NCBI RefSeq assembly: GCF_018342475.1
Contig: NZ_JAEMUD010000002.1
Location: 248,001 to 312,000 of the forward strand
Length of the DNA: 64,000 nt
From: Parachlamydia sp. AcF125
GTDB lineage: Bacteria > Chlamydiota > Chlamydiia > Chlamydiales > Parachlamydiaceae
Direction of reading: 5' to 3'
Made by a program: the position numbers and the translations under genes. This document shows, one piece after another, positions 9,358 to 16,550 of this stretch. The first letter of the stretch is position 1, and every line of letters starts with the position of its first letter. The notes beneath the pieces are model-generated. The model was not told the origin of the DNA, made no database searches, and saw only the letters and a program-made list of their open reading frames with translations.

Positions 9358-10646
9358 GAAAGTGGTACGCCATATTATATGAATGCGCCCTAGCTATAGC
9401 CGGGGTGCTTGCATTACCTTGGCTTTTTTACCAAGTGGTTTTTAAACAAAAATACCGCAAAAGTTTTTGGAAACGGCTGGGATTTGGTTTCCCGCATATT
9501 CAAAAAGGACAGCGGCCTGTGATTTGGATGCATGCTGTTTCAGTGGGAGAGACAAAAGCAATTGCCGGTTTGGCGAAATTGTTTAAAGAACGCTTTTCCA
9601 ATCCTATTTTAGTGATTTCCTCTATTACAGAAATGGGACACGAAGAGGCTAAGCGGAGCCTCCCTTTTGCCGATCATCATGTTTATTTGCCTTTTGATTT
9701 TAGCTGGATCATTAGGCCGATTGTAAAAAAAATTTCTCCCGACATAATGGTGGTATCTGAAACAGATTTTTGGTTTAATTTTTTGCACCAAGCTAAACAA
9801 TTGGGCGCCTTTCTTGCCTTAGTCAATGGGAAGCTATCGGAGCGCTCTCTAAAAAGATACCAAAGATTGAGGGCTTTTCCTCTTTTCTCCTTATTTGATT
9901 TGTTTTGCGTGCAAAATAGGCAATATCAAAATCGGTTCTCCGCCTTAAATATCCCTACAGCTAAATTAGCTGTCACAGGGAATTTAAAATGTGGATCTAT
10001 GCAGCCTTACCTGTCCGAAGAAGAGATGGTCGTATGGAGAAACAAGCTAAGCCTTACAGCCCAAGATCTGGTCTTAACGCTTGGATCCACGCATGAGCCA
10101 GAAGAACAACAGGTGTTAGAGCGTTTGCAGCCTCTTTTGCATAAGTTTCCCAAGCTGAAAATTTTGCTTGTCCCGCGGCATCCTGAAAGATGCCCGCAAG
10201 TGGCGCAGCTTTTGCATCAGCTAGAAATTCCTTATGCAAGGTATAGCCAGGCTTCCTTTAATCCCTGTGCAAGGGTGGTGCTGGTGGATGCCATGGGAGT
10301 TTTACTGAAGTGCTATCAACTCTCTCACCTGGCGGTCGTAGCGGGAAGTTTTACAGAAAAGGTAGGAGGGCATCATATCCTCGAGCCTTCCTACTATAAG
10401 GTGCCTGTCTTATTTGGCCCTTATATGCATTCGCAAAGGGAATTTGAAGCCCTTTGTCTTGAGCGGGGAGCTGGCCTTCAAGTGAATTTAGAGACTATCG
10501 CGCAGACGGTTGAAAGGCTATTAGGGCAGGCAGATTTACGCCAAAATATGGGCGAAAAAGGATTTCGATTAATGTTAGAGTTGCAAGGGGCTCACGAAAT
10601 GACATTTAACCTCCTCCAAGAACAACTTAAAGCCTCTGAACGTTAA
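9354..10646 (+). CDS. waaA: 3-deoxy-D-manno-octulosonic acid (Kdo) transferase
   Basis: This 430-residue GT30-family glycosyltransferase transfers Kdo from CMP-Kdo to lipid A precursors at the inner face of the inner membrane. An N-terminal membrane anchor (about residues 8-30) is followed by the motif WMHAVSVGETKA, whose Glu66 corresponds to the catalytic base of WaaA. The C-terminal half has the nucleotide-sugar site VAGSFTEKVGGHHILEPSYY and FGPYM. Chlamydial WaaA (GseA) enzymes add several Kdo residues and make the genus-specific epitope; whether this one is multifunctional cannot be read from sequence. It overlaps tex by four bases. Confidence 0.96.
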   Translation: MRKWYAILYECALAIAGVLALPWLFYQVVFKQKYRKSFWKRLGFGFPHIQKGQRPVIWMHAVSVGETKAIAGLAKLFKERFSNPILVISSITEMGHEEAKRSLPFADHHVYLPFDFSWIIRPIVKKISPDIMVVSETDFWFNFLHQAKQLGAFLALVNGKLSERSLKRYQRLRAFPLFSLFDLFCVQNRQYQNRFSALNIPTAKLAVTGNLKCGSMQPYLSEEEMVVWRNKLSLTAQDLVLTLGSTHEPEEQQVLERLQPLLHKFPKLKILLVPRHPERCPQVAQLLHQLEIPYARYSQASFNPCARVVLVDAMGVLLKCYQLSHLAVVAGSFTEKVGGHHILEPSYYKVPVLFGPYMHSQREFEALCLERGAGLQVNLETIAQTVERLLGQADLRQNMGEKGFRLMLELQGAHEMTFNLLQEQLKASER

Positions 10647-10679
10647 GAGAAGCCATTCTTTTATTTTTTTTTATTTCGC

Positions 10680-10709
10680 TTGAAACAAAATAAGCTCTTT
10701 TGTTATGGT
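10680..10709 (+). promoter_or_regulatory. Candidate promoter of the Met-tRNA cluster
   Basis: TTGAAA at 10680-10685 and TATGGT at 10704-10709 are 18 bases apart, with a TG extension two bases ahead of the -10. Transcription would start some 25 bases before the first tRNA. Judged by eye. Confidence 0.4.
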
Positions 10710-10739
10710 ATTGTTTCTTGATCGTTTAGATCGTGTTAT

Positions 10740-10812
10740 CGCGGGGTGGAGCAGGGGTTAGCTCGTTGGGCTCATAACCCAAAGGCCGGAGGTTCGAATC
10801 CTTCCCCCGCTA
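10740..10812 (+). tRNA. tRNA-fMet (CAU), copy 1
   Basis: A 73-base cloverleaf with anticodon CAT at 10773-10775 flanked by three G:C pairs (GGG/CCC), an unpaired first base (C1 opposite T) and discriminator A. These are initiator-specific features. The T loop is TTCGAAT. No CCA is encoded. Confidence 0.95.
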
Positions 10813-10816
10813 TTTC

Positions 10817-10889
10817 GGCGGTATAGCTCAGTCGGTAGAGCAATGGAATCATAATCCATGTGTCGTCGGTTCAAGTCCGGCTGCCGCTA
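10817..10889 (+). tRNA. tRNA-Met (CAU), probably elongator
   Basis: A 73-base cloverleaf with acceptor GGCGGTA/TGCCGCT, anticodon loop ATCATAA on an ATGGA/TCCAT stem, and T loop TTCAAGT. It lacks the initiator hallmarks. A CAU anticodon could also be the tRNA-Ile that is modified to lysidine, but the body resembles elongator Met tRNAs. Confidence 0.9.
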
Positions 10890-10948
10890 AATCGTTCAAG
10901 TCAAATGTTAATTTAACCCATTTATTAGCCATTTCGGCTGTTAATTAT

Positions 10949-11021
10949 CGCGGGGTGGAGCAGGGGTTAGCTCGTTGGGCTCATAACCCAAAGGTCGGAG
11001 GTTCGAATCCTTCCCCCGCTA
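10949..11021 (+). tRNA. tRNA-fMet (CAU), copy 2
   Basis: Identical to copy 1 except for one C-to-T change in the variable-loop region. All initiator features are kept. The few bases in front (ttATCGCGGGG) also match copy 1, indicating a local duplication around the elongator tRNA. Confidence 0.95.
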
Positions 11022-11121
11022 TTCTTTTGAATTTCAAGAGCGGTCTTCCCATAAAAGTTGACATCCTTATCCATCACTTTGCCTGTTTGGGTTAAAGTTT
11101 TCATCTAGCTGGCAAAAAGCT

Positions 11122-12273
11122 TTAATATTTTTCCATAAAAGGGATAGCGATGGAGTTCATGGTATGCTTCAGTAAAAACCAGGGGAGTTTTCGCATGTAA
11201 GGAAGGTGCTGAGCATAAATGGCCATATATTCTAAATAGCTCTCCGCCCGACGCACCTTTTTATAAAAAGAAGCCCCAGAGCTTTGATGGAGGATTAACC
11301 CTTTTTCCTTAGCTTCTAAGGTAAGGATGGTTGAAAGCAGCCGATAAAGTCCTGTAGAGGTCGGGAGCTGCGCATCATACCCGAAAAAAGGGGAGGTCAT
11401 CAATCCATTGCGCATATAATATCCCACCACCCCATCAATTTTTCCCTCTTTTTTTAAAACCCGAAAGTGCATTAAATTTTCCTTAATTAAATGTTTCAAA
11501 AAATGAAGGTTAAGTTTGGGATTTAAATCGGAGTATTTATCGATATAAAGTTGGCTATACAAATATAAAACGCGCTCATACTCTTCATCAGCCAACTGGT
11601 TTTCATTTAAAATTTCATATTCGCTTTCGCGCAATAGTTTAAGATCGCTTTTAAAAATGCGCGTTTTGAAAACTTGCTCGTTTTTAGTGTCCGTTAAGAA
11701 AACCTGCCTGCTTACAATCATATCAAAGTCGTTATCTTTCAGGGCTTTTAATGAAAGGGCGTTTGTATAAGAATTGATGGAGCGAAAAGCAATGGCATGT
11801 GAGGGGAAAAGGTTTTTTAAAGTGTGCGAAATTAAGTCAATTTCTTCGGGGGTAAATTCAGTGGGGTATAAATCCGTGGAAAATAGCCAATTATTGACAT
11901 ACACCACTTGATTGATTTTCCCCGCTTTTAAAATTTTGCCAAATCCACTTAAGGCATTTTTCGCAAACGATTGGACCCATTTGCCTTCAATGAGATGCAA
12001 GGATTGGCTAGCGTAAGAAATATAATGGCCATAAGGGGAACACACATACGAGCCGGAATAGGTGTCTTTCGCGATAACAAGGGGCAAAATATGGTCATTG
12101 ACTTTTAATAACTGCATTTCGGCATCGACATTGTCAATGTAAGGGGTCACCCCATTTTTAACTAGAGGGCTCAAAAATTTGCGGGCATACTCTCCATCAG
12201 GAGTGGCAGGCCATATTAGCTGATCGAGGGTTTTAGCATTAAAAATCTCGATAGAATTTTGTTTAAGTTTCAT
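11122..12273 (-). CDS. Uncharacterised protein, GNAT-like acyltransferase fold suspected
   Basis: This 383-residue soluble protein has no signal peptide. I do not recognise a named family. The C-terminal half (about 215-365) has features of acyl-CoA N-acyltransferase folds: a strand with GKIDGVVGYYMRNG, then a helix rich in LLSTILTLEAKEKG leading into LILHQSSGASFYKKVRRAE, which resembles the end of a GNAT domain. The start follows AAGAGG closely and lies 15 bases after the stop of the envelope-protein gene, so the two are probably co-transcribed. The substrate is unknown. Confidence 0.6.
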   Translation of the reverse strand: MKLKQNSIEIFNAKTLDQLIWPATPDGEYARKFLSPLVKNGVTPYIDNVDAEMQLLKVNDHILPLVIAKDTYSGSYVCSPYGHYISYASQSLHLIEGKWVQSFAKNALSGFGKILKAGKINQVVYVNNWLFSTDLYPTEFTPEEIDLISHTLKNLFPSHAIAFRSINSYTNALSLKALKDNDFDMIVSRQVFLTDTKNEQVFKTRIFKSDLKLLRESEYEILNENQLADEEYERVLYLYSQLYIDKYSDLNPKLNLHFLKHLIKENLMHFRVLKKEGKIDGVVGYYMRNGLMTSPFFGYDAQLPTSTGLYRLLSTILTLEAKEKGLILHQSSGASFYKKVRRAESYLEYMAIYAQHLPYMRKLPWFLLKHTMNSIAIPFMEKY

Positions 12274-12288
12274 CCTCTTCCCTTAGTT

Positions 12289-13110
12289 TTAAAGTCGATA
12301 GATAAATTGCAAGTGGACTCCGTAATTTTTTATTTTAGTATCGGCAAATGAGAAGGGAAAACTGAAGTACCTTCCATAATGGCGCAGCTCATAAAAAGGC
12401 ACTAAAGCGATATCCATATGGGCGCAGGGAGGGCTATAATGATAAGTAATAGGAAGCTCTGCGCGATGGCTTGTCTTATCTTGGATTTTGAGAGATCTGG
12501 ATCCAAAGGCAGGATCGTGAGAAACTTTGCAATGAGCATTATACATGAACCAAGCTTTGTAATTAAGTCCTATCCCCAAGTTTGCCAAGACTTCCATATT
12601 CGATAAAAAACCGATTGCACAATAGGGATAGCGTGTGAGAAAATGTAAAAGAAGGGGGGAGGGGCGTCGATAGGCGTTTTTTTCCCAAATGTAGCCTATT
12701 CCCATGTAAGGTGTAAAGGAAAGTTGGCACCCACGCTTCTGTTGTAGGGTATATCCAAAACGGCCTTCCACGTTGTTATCAATAAAAGTGGATTTTAGCT
12801 TGTGCCCATTGCCAGAATGCCCAGTTAAAGTTCCTGCTGCCAACCGCCCCTCTAAACCCCAGTAAAAACCAAATCTTTTGATCCGTTCATAATTCAACCG
12901 CGCCCCATAAATCCAACCTGTTTGCTTAGTGCCTCCTTCGCGGGTTCTATGCACATGATAAAAGGTGGGACCGCAAGAAAATTTATGGAAAAGCGGGAGC
13001 GGTTCCCAGCAAGCATCTTCCTGCTCTACGGCAGTTAGAGTTAAGGAGTTGATAAAAAGGAGAGATAAAGTGGAAAAAATTGCAAAAACTGCAAAATAAT
13101 GTCTCTTCAT
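12289..13110 (-). CDS. Predicted exported beta-barrel-like envelope protein
   Basis: I chose the start at 13110, giving 273 residues, because it opens with a clear signal peptide (MKRHYFAVFAIFSTLSLLFI). An upstream in-frame start at 13197 would bury it. The mature part is rich in alternating aromatic and polar residues and Gly (YWGLEGRLAAGTL, FTPYMGIGYIWEKNAY) and ends in a strand-like YGVHLQFIYRL, as expected for an outer-membrane beta barrel. I do not recognise a named family. The long 5' region contains two inverted repeats. The acyltransferase-like gene follows in the same direction. Confidence 0.65.
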   Translation of the reverse strand: MKRHYFAVFAIFSTLSLLFINSLTLTAVEQEDACWEPLPLFHKFSCGPTFYHVHRTREGGTKQTGWIYGARLNYERIKRFGFYWGLEGRLAAGTLTGHSGNGHKLKSTFIDNNVEGRFGYTLQQKRGCQLSFTPYMGIGYIWEKNAYRRPSPLLLHFLTRYPYCAIGFLSNMEVLANLGIGLNYKAWFMYNAHCKVSHDPAFGSRSLKIQDKTSHRAELPITYHYSPPCAHMDIALVPFYELRHYGRYFSFPFSFADTKIKNYGVHLQFIYRL

Positions 13111-13127
13111 ATAACCTAGGGGTTGCA

Positions 13128-13188
13128 CAATAAAAGTCACGCCCTTAACTTTTATTGTAATTTTTTTCGTTATACCTGTGAAGGTATA
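13128..13188. promoter_or_regulatory. Two inverted repeats upstream of the envelope-protein gene
   Basis: CAATAAAAGT (13128-13137) pairs perfectly with ACTTTTATTG (13148-13157), and TATACC (13171-13176) with GGTATA (13183-13188). Both lie within 80 bases ahead of the minus-strand start at 13110. They could be operators or leader hairpins. On the plus strand the first hairpin is followed by T7 but has no plus-strand gene ahead of it. Confidence 0.4.
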
Positions 13189-13375
13189 GGTTGTCAACTT
13201 TTCGAGAAGAGAGAGGGGGCGGCGAATATTTTTTTTAAAATCACCTTGAACACAATACTCAAATGGACTATAGATCTTTTTTTATCTAGATTCCGGTGCA
13301 AAAGTACTTCCCGAAAAGATTGGAAACATATCCAAAATGCTATGTGAAGTGCGTTTTTAAATAAAGGAAATAAAA

Positions 13376-14113
13376 ATGAAGGCCAAAAAAATTGCCTTAT
13401 TAATGGCTAGCACAGTGACAACTCTACTTAGTTCGTCAGCTTTTACCCATGAAATGGTGCTAGATAATGCAGTGGGTGAAAAGACTGTGATTCAGATTCA
13501 AGAAAAAGACCATTTTCTATCGCTGATGGAGGTAGTCGGGGCTTATTTAGATTTGCAGGATGGGGAAGAAAACAGCGAACTTTCTCCTTCCGCCGAAAAA
13601 AATTTTAACATTGAAGTTTGCCTATCTCAAGAAGGTGTAAAAGCTAAAGTTTCAAAAGGCAAACAAATGCAGCGCAATTACTACAAGGGACTAACCCAGC
13701 AAGAAAGGGAGGATATTTGCTATATCGTTAAAACCTTAGCCGCTCATAATGTCCTTGAAATTTGGGGACATAAATCTGCTTTGAAAAAAGCCGGCGATCG
13801 GATTGACCATGTGCATCCCTTGCGCTTTCTGGAATGTATTTTTTCGGATAATGAGCTAAAGACAAGCGCTGCAAGTTTAAAAGGAAAAACGATGGTTTGG
13901 GATGACTTTTTAAAAGGGATAAAGAAAAGTCTTAGCCAGGAATTCAGAAACAAAAATTTAAGTGAACCGTTTATTCAAGACTTTGCCAAACAGGTAAATG
14001 TAGACCCCAATCTCCTTATTCCACTTATTCAAAGTCAAGAATGGGAAAAATTTGTGAATGTCCTAATTGCCAACGTACCAGGCACACAGGGAGATAATCG
14101 ATATAATATGTAG
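13376..14113 (+). CDS. Hypothetical exported protein
   Basis: This 245-residue protein has a typical signal peptide (KKIALLMASTVTTLLSSSAF, cleavage probably just after SAF or THE). The mature part is mixed charged and largely helical, with no motif I recognise. Two His residues near the middle (DRIDHVHPLRF) and a C-terminal helical stretch are the only visible marks. The ribosome site AAGGA sits at good distance before the ATG. It is followed 84 bases later by the DUF3419 gene in the same direction. Confidence 0.75.
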   Translation: MKAKKIALLMASTVTTLLSSSAFTHEMVLDNAVGEKTVIQIQEKDHFLSLMEVVGAYLDLQDGEENSELSPSAEKNFNIEVCLSQEGVKAKVSKGKQMQRNYYKGLTQQEREDICYIVKTLAAHNVLEIWGHKSALKKAGDRIDHVHPLRFLECIFSDNELKTSAASLKGKTMVWDDFLKGIKKSLSQEFRNKNLSEPFIQDFAKQVNVDPNLLIPLIQSQEWEKFVNVLIANVPGTQGDNRYNM

Positions 14114-14197
14114 AGTTTACCGCTATATCGCTTAATCAATCATAAGGAATGAGATCTTCAAATTTGCAAACGATGCTTTTTAGCCAATGGAGTAAGG

Positions 14198-15346
14198 ATG
14201 CCTGATTTTTTTGAGAGACTTAATTATAGCTTTGGGAACGAAGATTGGCGTACAGAGCAGCAAGCCCTTAACATTCAACCACAAGATACAGTTTTATGTA
14301 TTACAGCGAGTGGGGACCGGCCTTTACATCTACTTTTAAATGAGTGTAAAAAGCTCATTGCTGTAGATGCAAACCCTATCCAGAATTATCTTTTAAGTTT
14401 AAAATGCGCTGCCATGCAGGCATTTGAGTTTTCAGATTATCTGGATTTTTTAGAAGGATGCATGGAAAATCGCTCTTCCGATTATCTCCATGCGCTTTTG
14501 CCATACATGGATGAGGATGCTGCGCATTTTTGGATGCATCAACCCTCTCTATTAGATAAAGGGGTTCTTTTTCAAGGACATATCGAGCGAATTTTTAGGC
14601 ATGTCTCCCGACTATTTCGGTGTTTAAGGCCTAAAAAAATCAAGCGCCTTTTTGAGTTCACCAATCTGGAAGAGCAAAAAACATTTTTGCGCACTGAGTG
14701 GGATACAACTTTTTTAAGAAAACTTTTTATCTTTGCTCTAAATCCGATTTTCCCCCGTATTTTTTTTAATGATCCCGGCTTATTTGCTCACGTGGATTCT
14801 ACCATCCAAGTAGGGGCTTATATTTACGACCGTATGCTGCAATGCTTGCAAGGGTGCCTAGCAAGCGAAAATGCGTTTGTCTCCTTGATGTTTCAGGGAG
14901 CTTTAAAAAAAGAGTTTTATCCTCCTTACTTGACTGCGACGGGAACAGAAAGCATTAAACCTCGCTTAAATAAAATCAAAATTAAAACAGAAAATGTGAT
15001 CAGTTATCTGAAAAAGGTTCCAGACCGAACTTTTGACGCTTTTTCTTTATCCGACATAGCTTCTTATATGTCTAAACAAAGCTTTGATGAGCTTATGCAA
15101 GCCGTTTATCGCACGGCAAAACCGGGAGCTCGTTTTTGCATACGGCAATTTTCTTCCAACCATCAAGTTCCTATACACCTCAGGCCTTATTTCCAAAGAG
15201 ACGTAAATCTGGAGAAAAAGCTAGAAGGTGAAGATGGATTTTTTGTTTATCGTTTTTTTGTCGGCGAAATATTTGTCCCGGCGAATGAAAAAGCTCAGAG
15301 GGTTAATTGCCTTAAATCGGGAGAGCTGCAAGCGGTTGCAAGCTAA
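14198..15346 (+). CDS. DUF3419 (BtaA-like) S-adenosylmethionine-using transferase
   Basis: This 382-residue protein matches the DUF3419 layout. An SAM-binding segment near residues 29-65 reads VLCITASGDRPLHLLLNECK followed by AVDANPIQNYLLSLKCAA, close to the BtaA motif (iTSaGcN.ldyl ... AVDlNP.Qn.LLeLK.AAi). A central part has HVDSTIQVGAYIYDRM, and a methyltransferase-like C-terminus contains FDAFSLSDIASYM. BtaA moves the 3-amino-3-carboxypropyl group of SAM to diacylglycerol, the first step of betaine-lipid synthesis. The usual partner BtaB (N-methyltransferase) is not adjacent, and the GDRP variant differs from the classical GCN motif, so the substrate may differ. Confidence 0.75.
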   Translation: MPDFFERLNYSFGNEDWRTEQQALNIQPQDTVLCITASGDRPLHLLLNECKKLIAVDANPIQNYLLSLKCAAMQAFEFSDYLDFLEGCMENRSSDYLHALLPYMDEDAAHFWMHQPSLLDKGVLFQGHIERIFRHVSRLFRCLRPKKIKRLFEFTNLEEQKTFLRTEWDTTFLRKLFIFALNPIFPRIFFNDPGLFAHVDSTIQVGAYIYDRMLQCLQGCLASENAFVSLMFQGALKKEFYPPYLTATGTESIKPRLNKIKIKTENVISYLKKVPDRTFDAFSLSDIASYMSKQSFDELMQAVYRTAKPGARFCIRQFSSNHQVPIHLRPYFQRDVNLEKKLEGEDGFFVYRFFVGEIFVPANEKAQRVNCLKSGELQAVAS

Positions 15347-15853
15347 CCTGCCTATCTCAACCCAAAAATGCATGCGTATGCTTCAGATCCCAAGGGATTA
15401 TGCATTTTTGGGCTCCACGGTCTCTCTTTTATTGTCTTGCTTGCCTTTACTCTCTCTTTTTGGCTCCTAGCTTTTTGTTATCCCACTAGATCTTCCTCCT
15501 TATTTTTTGCGAAAATTTTTCACTGGCAGCAAAAATGAGGCCTTTTCTCCACTCTTGATAAAAACCCCACTTATCTAGCCTGGCGAGCTTATTTTTACCC
15601 TCAAATCAGAGGAAGGATAAGCAAAAGCCCGATCCATTTATTTAGAAGAATAGCAGGGTGCAAGATGGCTATTTTAGTAAAGAATAAAAGCTTACAAATA
15701 ATAGAATTAGCAGGGATAAAACTTCATAATTTTCTCTTAACGGTAAGTTAAAATCAAACATTATTCTTGATATTTAATTAAATGTTTAAATATGAGTTAT
15801 AATGCGCCTATTATGAAAAAGTTTATAACTGCTAAATAATGGAGGTTTAAAAG
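15347..15853 (+). other. Intergenic stretch, no gene seen
   Basis: It contains the 13-bp inverted repeat at 15361-15412 and an AT-rich promoter-like zone just before the TPR gene, with TATAAT at 15798-15803 but no convincing -35 at normal spacing. Otherwise I see nothing that codes. Confidence 0.5.
15361..15412 (+). terminator. Long hairpin after the DUF3419 gene
   Basis: CCCAAAAATGCAT at 15361-15373 pairs perfectly with ATGCATTTTTGGG at 15400-15412. The loop itself holds a second small palindrome (ATCCC-AA-GGGAT). It sits 15 bases after the stop. No T-run follows, so it may terminate poorly or protect the mRNA 3' end. Confidence 0.45.
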
Positions 15854-16357
15854 ATGAAGCTTCACTTTCGACTTATACTCATGCTGATTTTGGCCTTAGG
15901 TTCAACAAACTCTCTTAGCGCCCGTCCTCTGGCTGCAAAAAGCTCGCAAAAAGAATTAACCGAAATGAATTATGAACTTTTAAAAAAAAGGCTCCATAAG
16001 AGTATAGAAGCAGGCTACACGGATCAAGCTTTAAAAGAAGTCAATGCTTTGATTTCTCAAAGGCCTGATTCTCCTTGGGGCTATAAGTTACGCGCCAATA
16101 TTTACTTTTCTGACAAAAAGTATTCAGAAGCTTTAAGCGATTTTAATCAAGTTATCAAGTTAAGCCCCTCTTGTGCGAGTGCTTATATAGATAGGGCCAT
16201 TGCCTATCTGGCCATGCAAGATCTCGATTCAGCCCTAAGAGATATTGAAAAGGCTATTGAAATTAAACCTATGAGCGCATTTGCTTACTGTGTACGCGAA
16301 AAGATCTATCTGGCAAAAGCCCAGACTGCCGCTAAAACTCGGGGCAAGAAAAAGTAA
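15854..16357 (+). CDS. Exported tetratricopeptide (TPR) protein
   Basis: This 167-residue protein has a signal peptide (LILMLILALGSTNSLSARP). About three TPR units span residues 45-150, including SPWGYKLRANIYFSDKKYSE and CASAYIDRAIAYLAMQDLDS, ending in a basic tail (KTRGKKK). TPR solenoids bind partner proteins; this one probably acts in the periplasm. A strong GGAGG ribosome site precedes the ATG, and a 13-bp hairpin follows the stop. The 3' half was copied downstream as a pseudogene together with the neighbouring Sel1 gene. Confidence 0.85.
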   Translation: MKLHFRLILMLILALGSTNSLSARPLAAKSSQKELTEMNYELLKKRLHKSIEAGYTDQALKEVNALISQRPDSPWGYKLRANIYFSDKKYSEALSDFNQVIKLSPSCASAYIDRAIAYLAMQDLDSALRDIEKAIEIKPMSAFAYCVREKIYLAKAQTAAKTRGKKK

Positions 16358-16371
16358 TTTATCTTAGCTTT

Positions 16372-16406
16372 AGCCATAAGCCATCTCGCTATTATGGCTT
16401 ATGGCT
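16372..16406 (+). terminator. 13-bp perfect hairpin after the TPR gene
   Basis: AGCCATAAGCCAT (16372-16384) pairs with ATGGCTTATGGCT (16394-16406), loop of nine. It starts 15 bases after the stop. The duplicated copy at 19001-19035 keeps the hairpin through paired changes, which argues for function. Confidence 0.65.
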
Positions 16407-16550
16407 TCAATCAACTTTTGCATGAAAAAAGCAAAGTAAAAACATATCCAACCCTTTTTCAGCTGCTCACCTTTTTATTCAAGCGTAGCGTGAAAGCATA
16501 GAAATAGGTTAAAGTAGGTTTCATTTTATTTTTATCGAGGAGAAACAGAT

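Noticed and set aside
12289-13197. Longer start (13197) for the envelope-protein gene
   Set aside because: It would place 29 residues before a typical signal peptide; the Met at 13110 fits far better.
15228-15470. Frame running past the end of the DUF3419 gene
   Set aside because: It overlaps a confident gene in another frame and covers the hairpin; no coding evidence.
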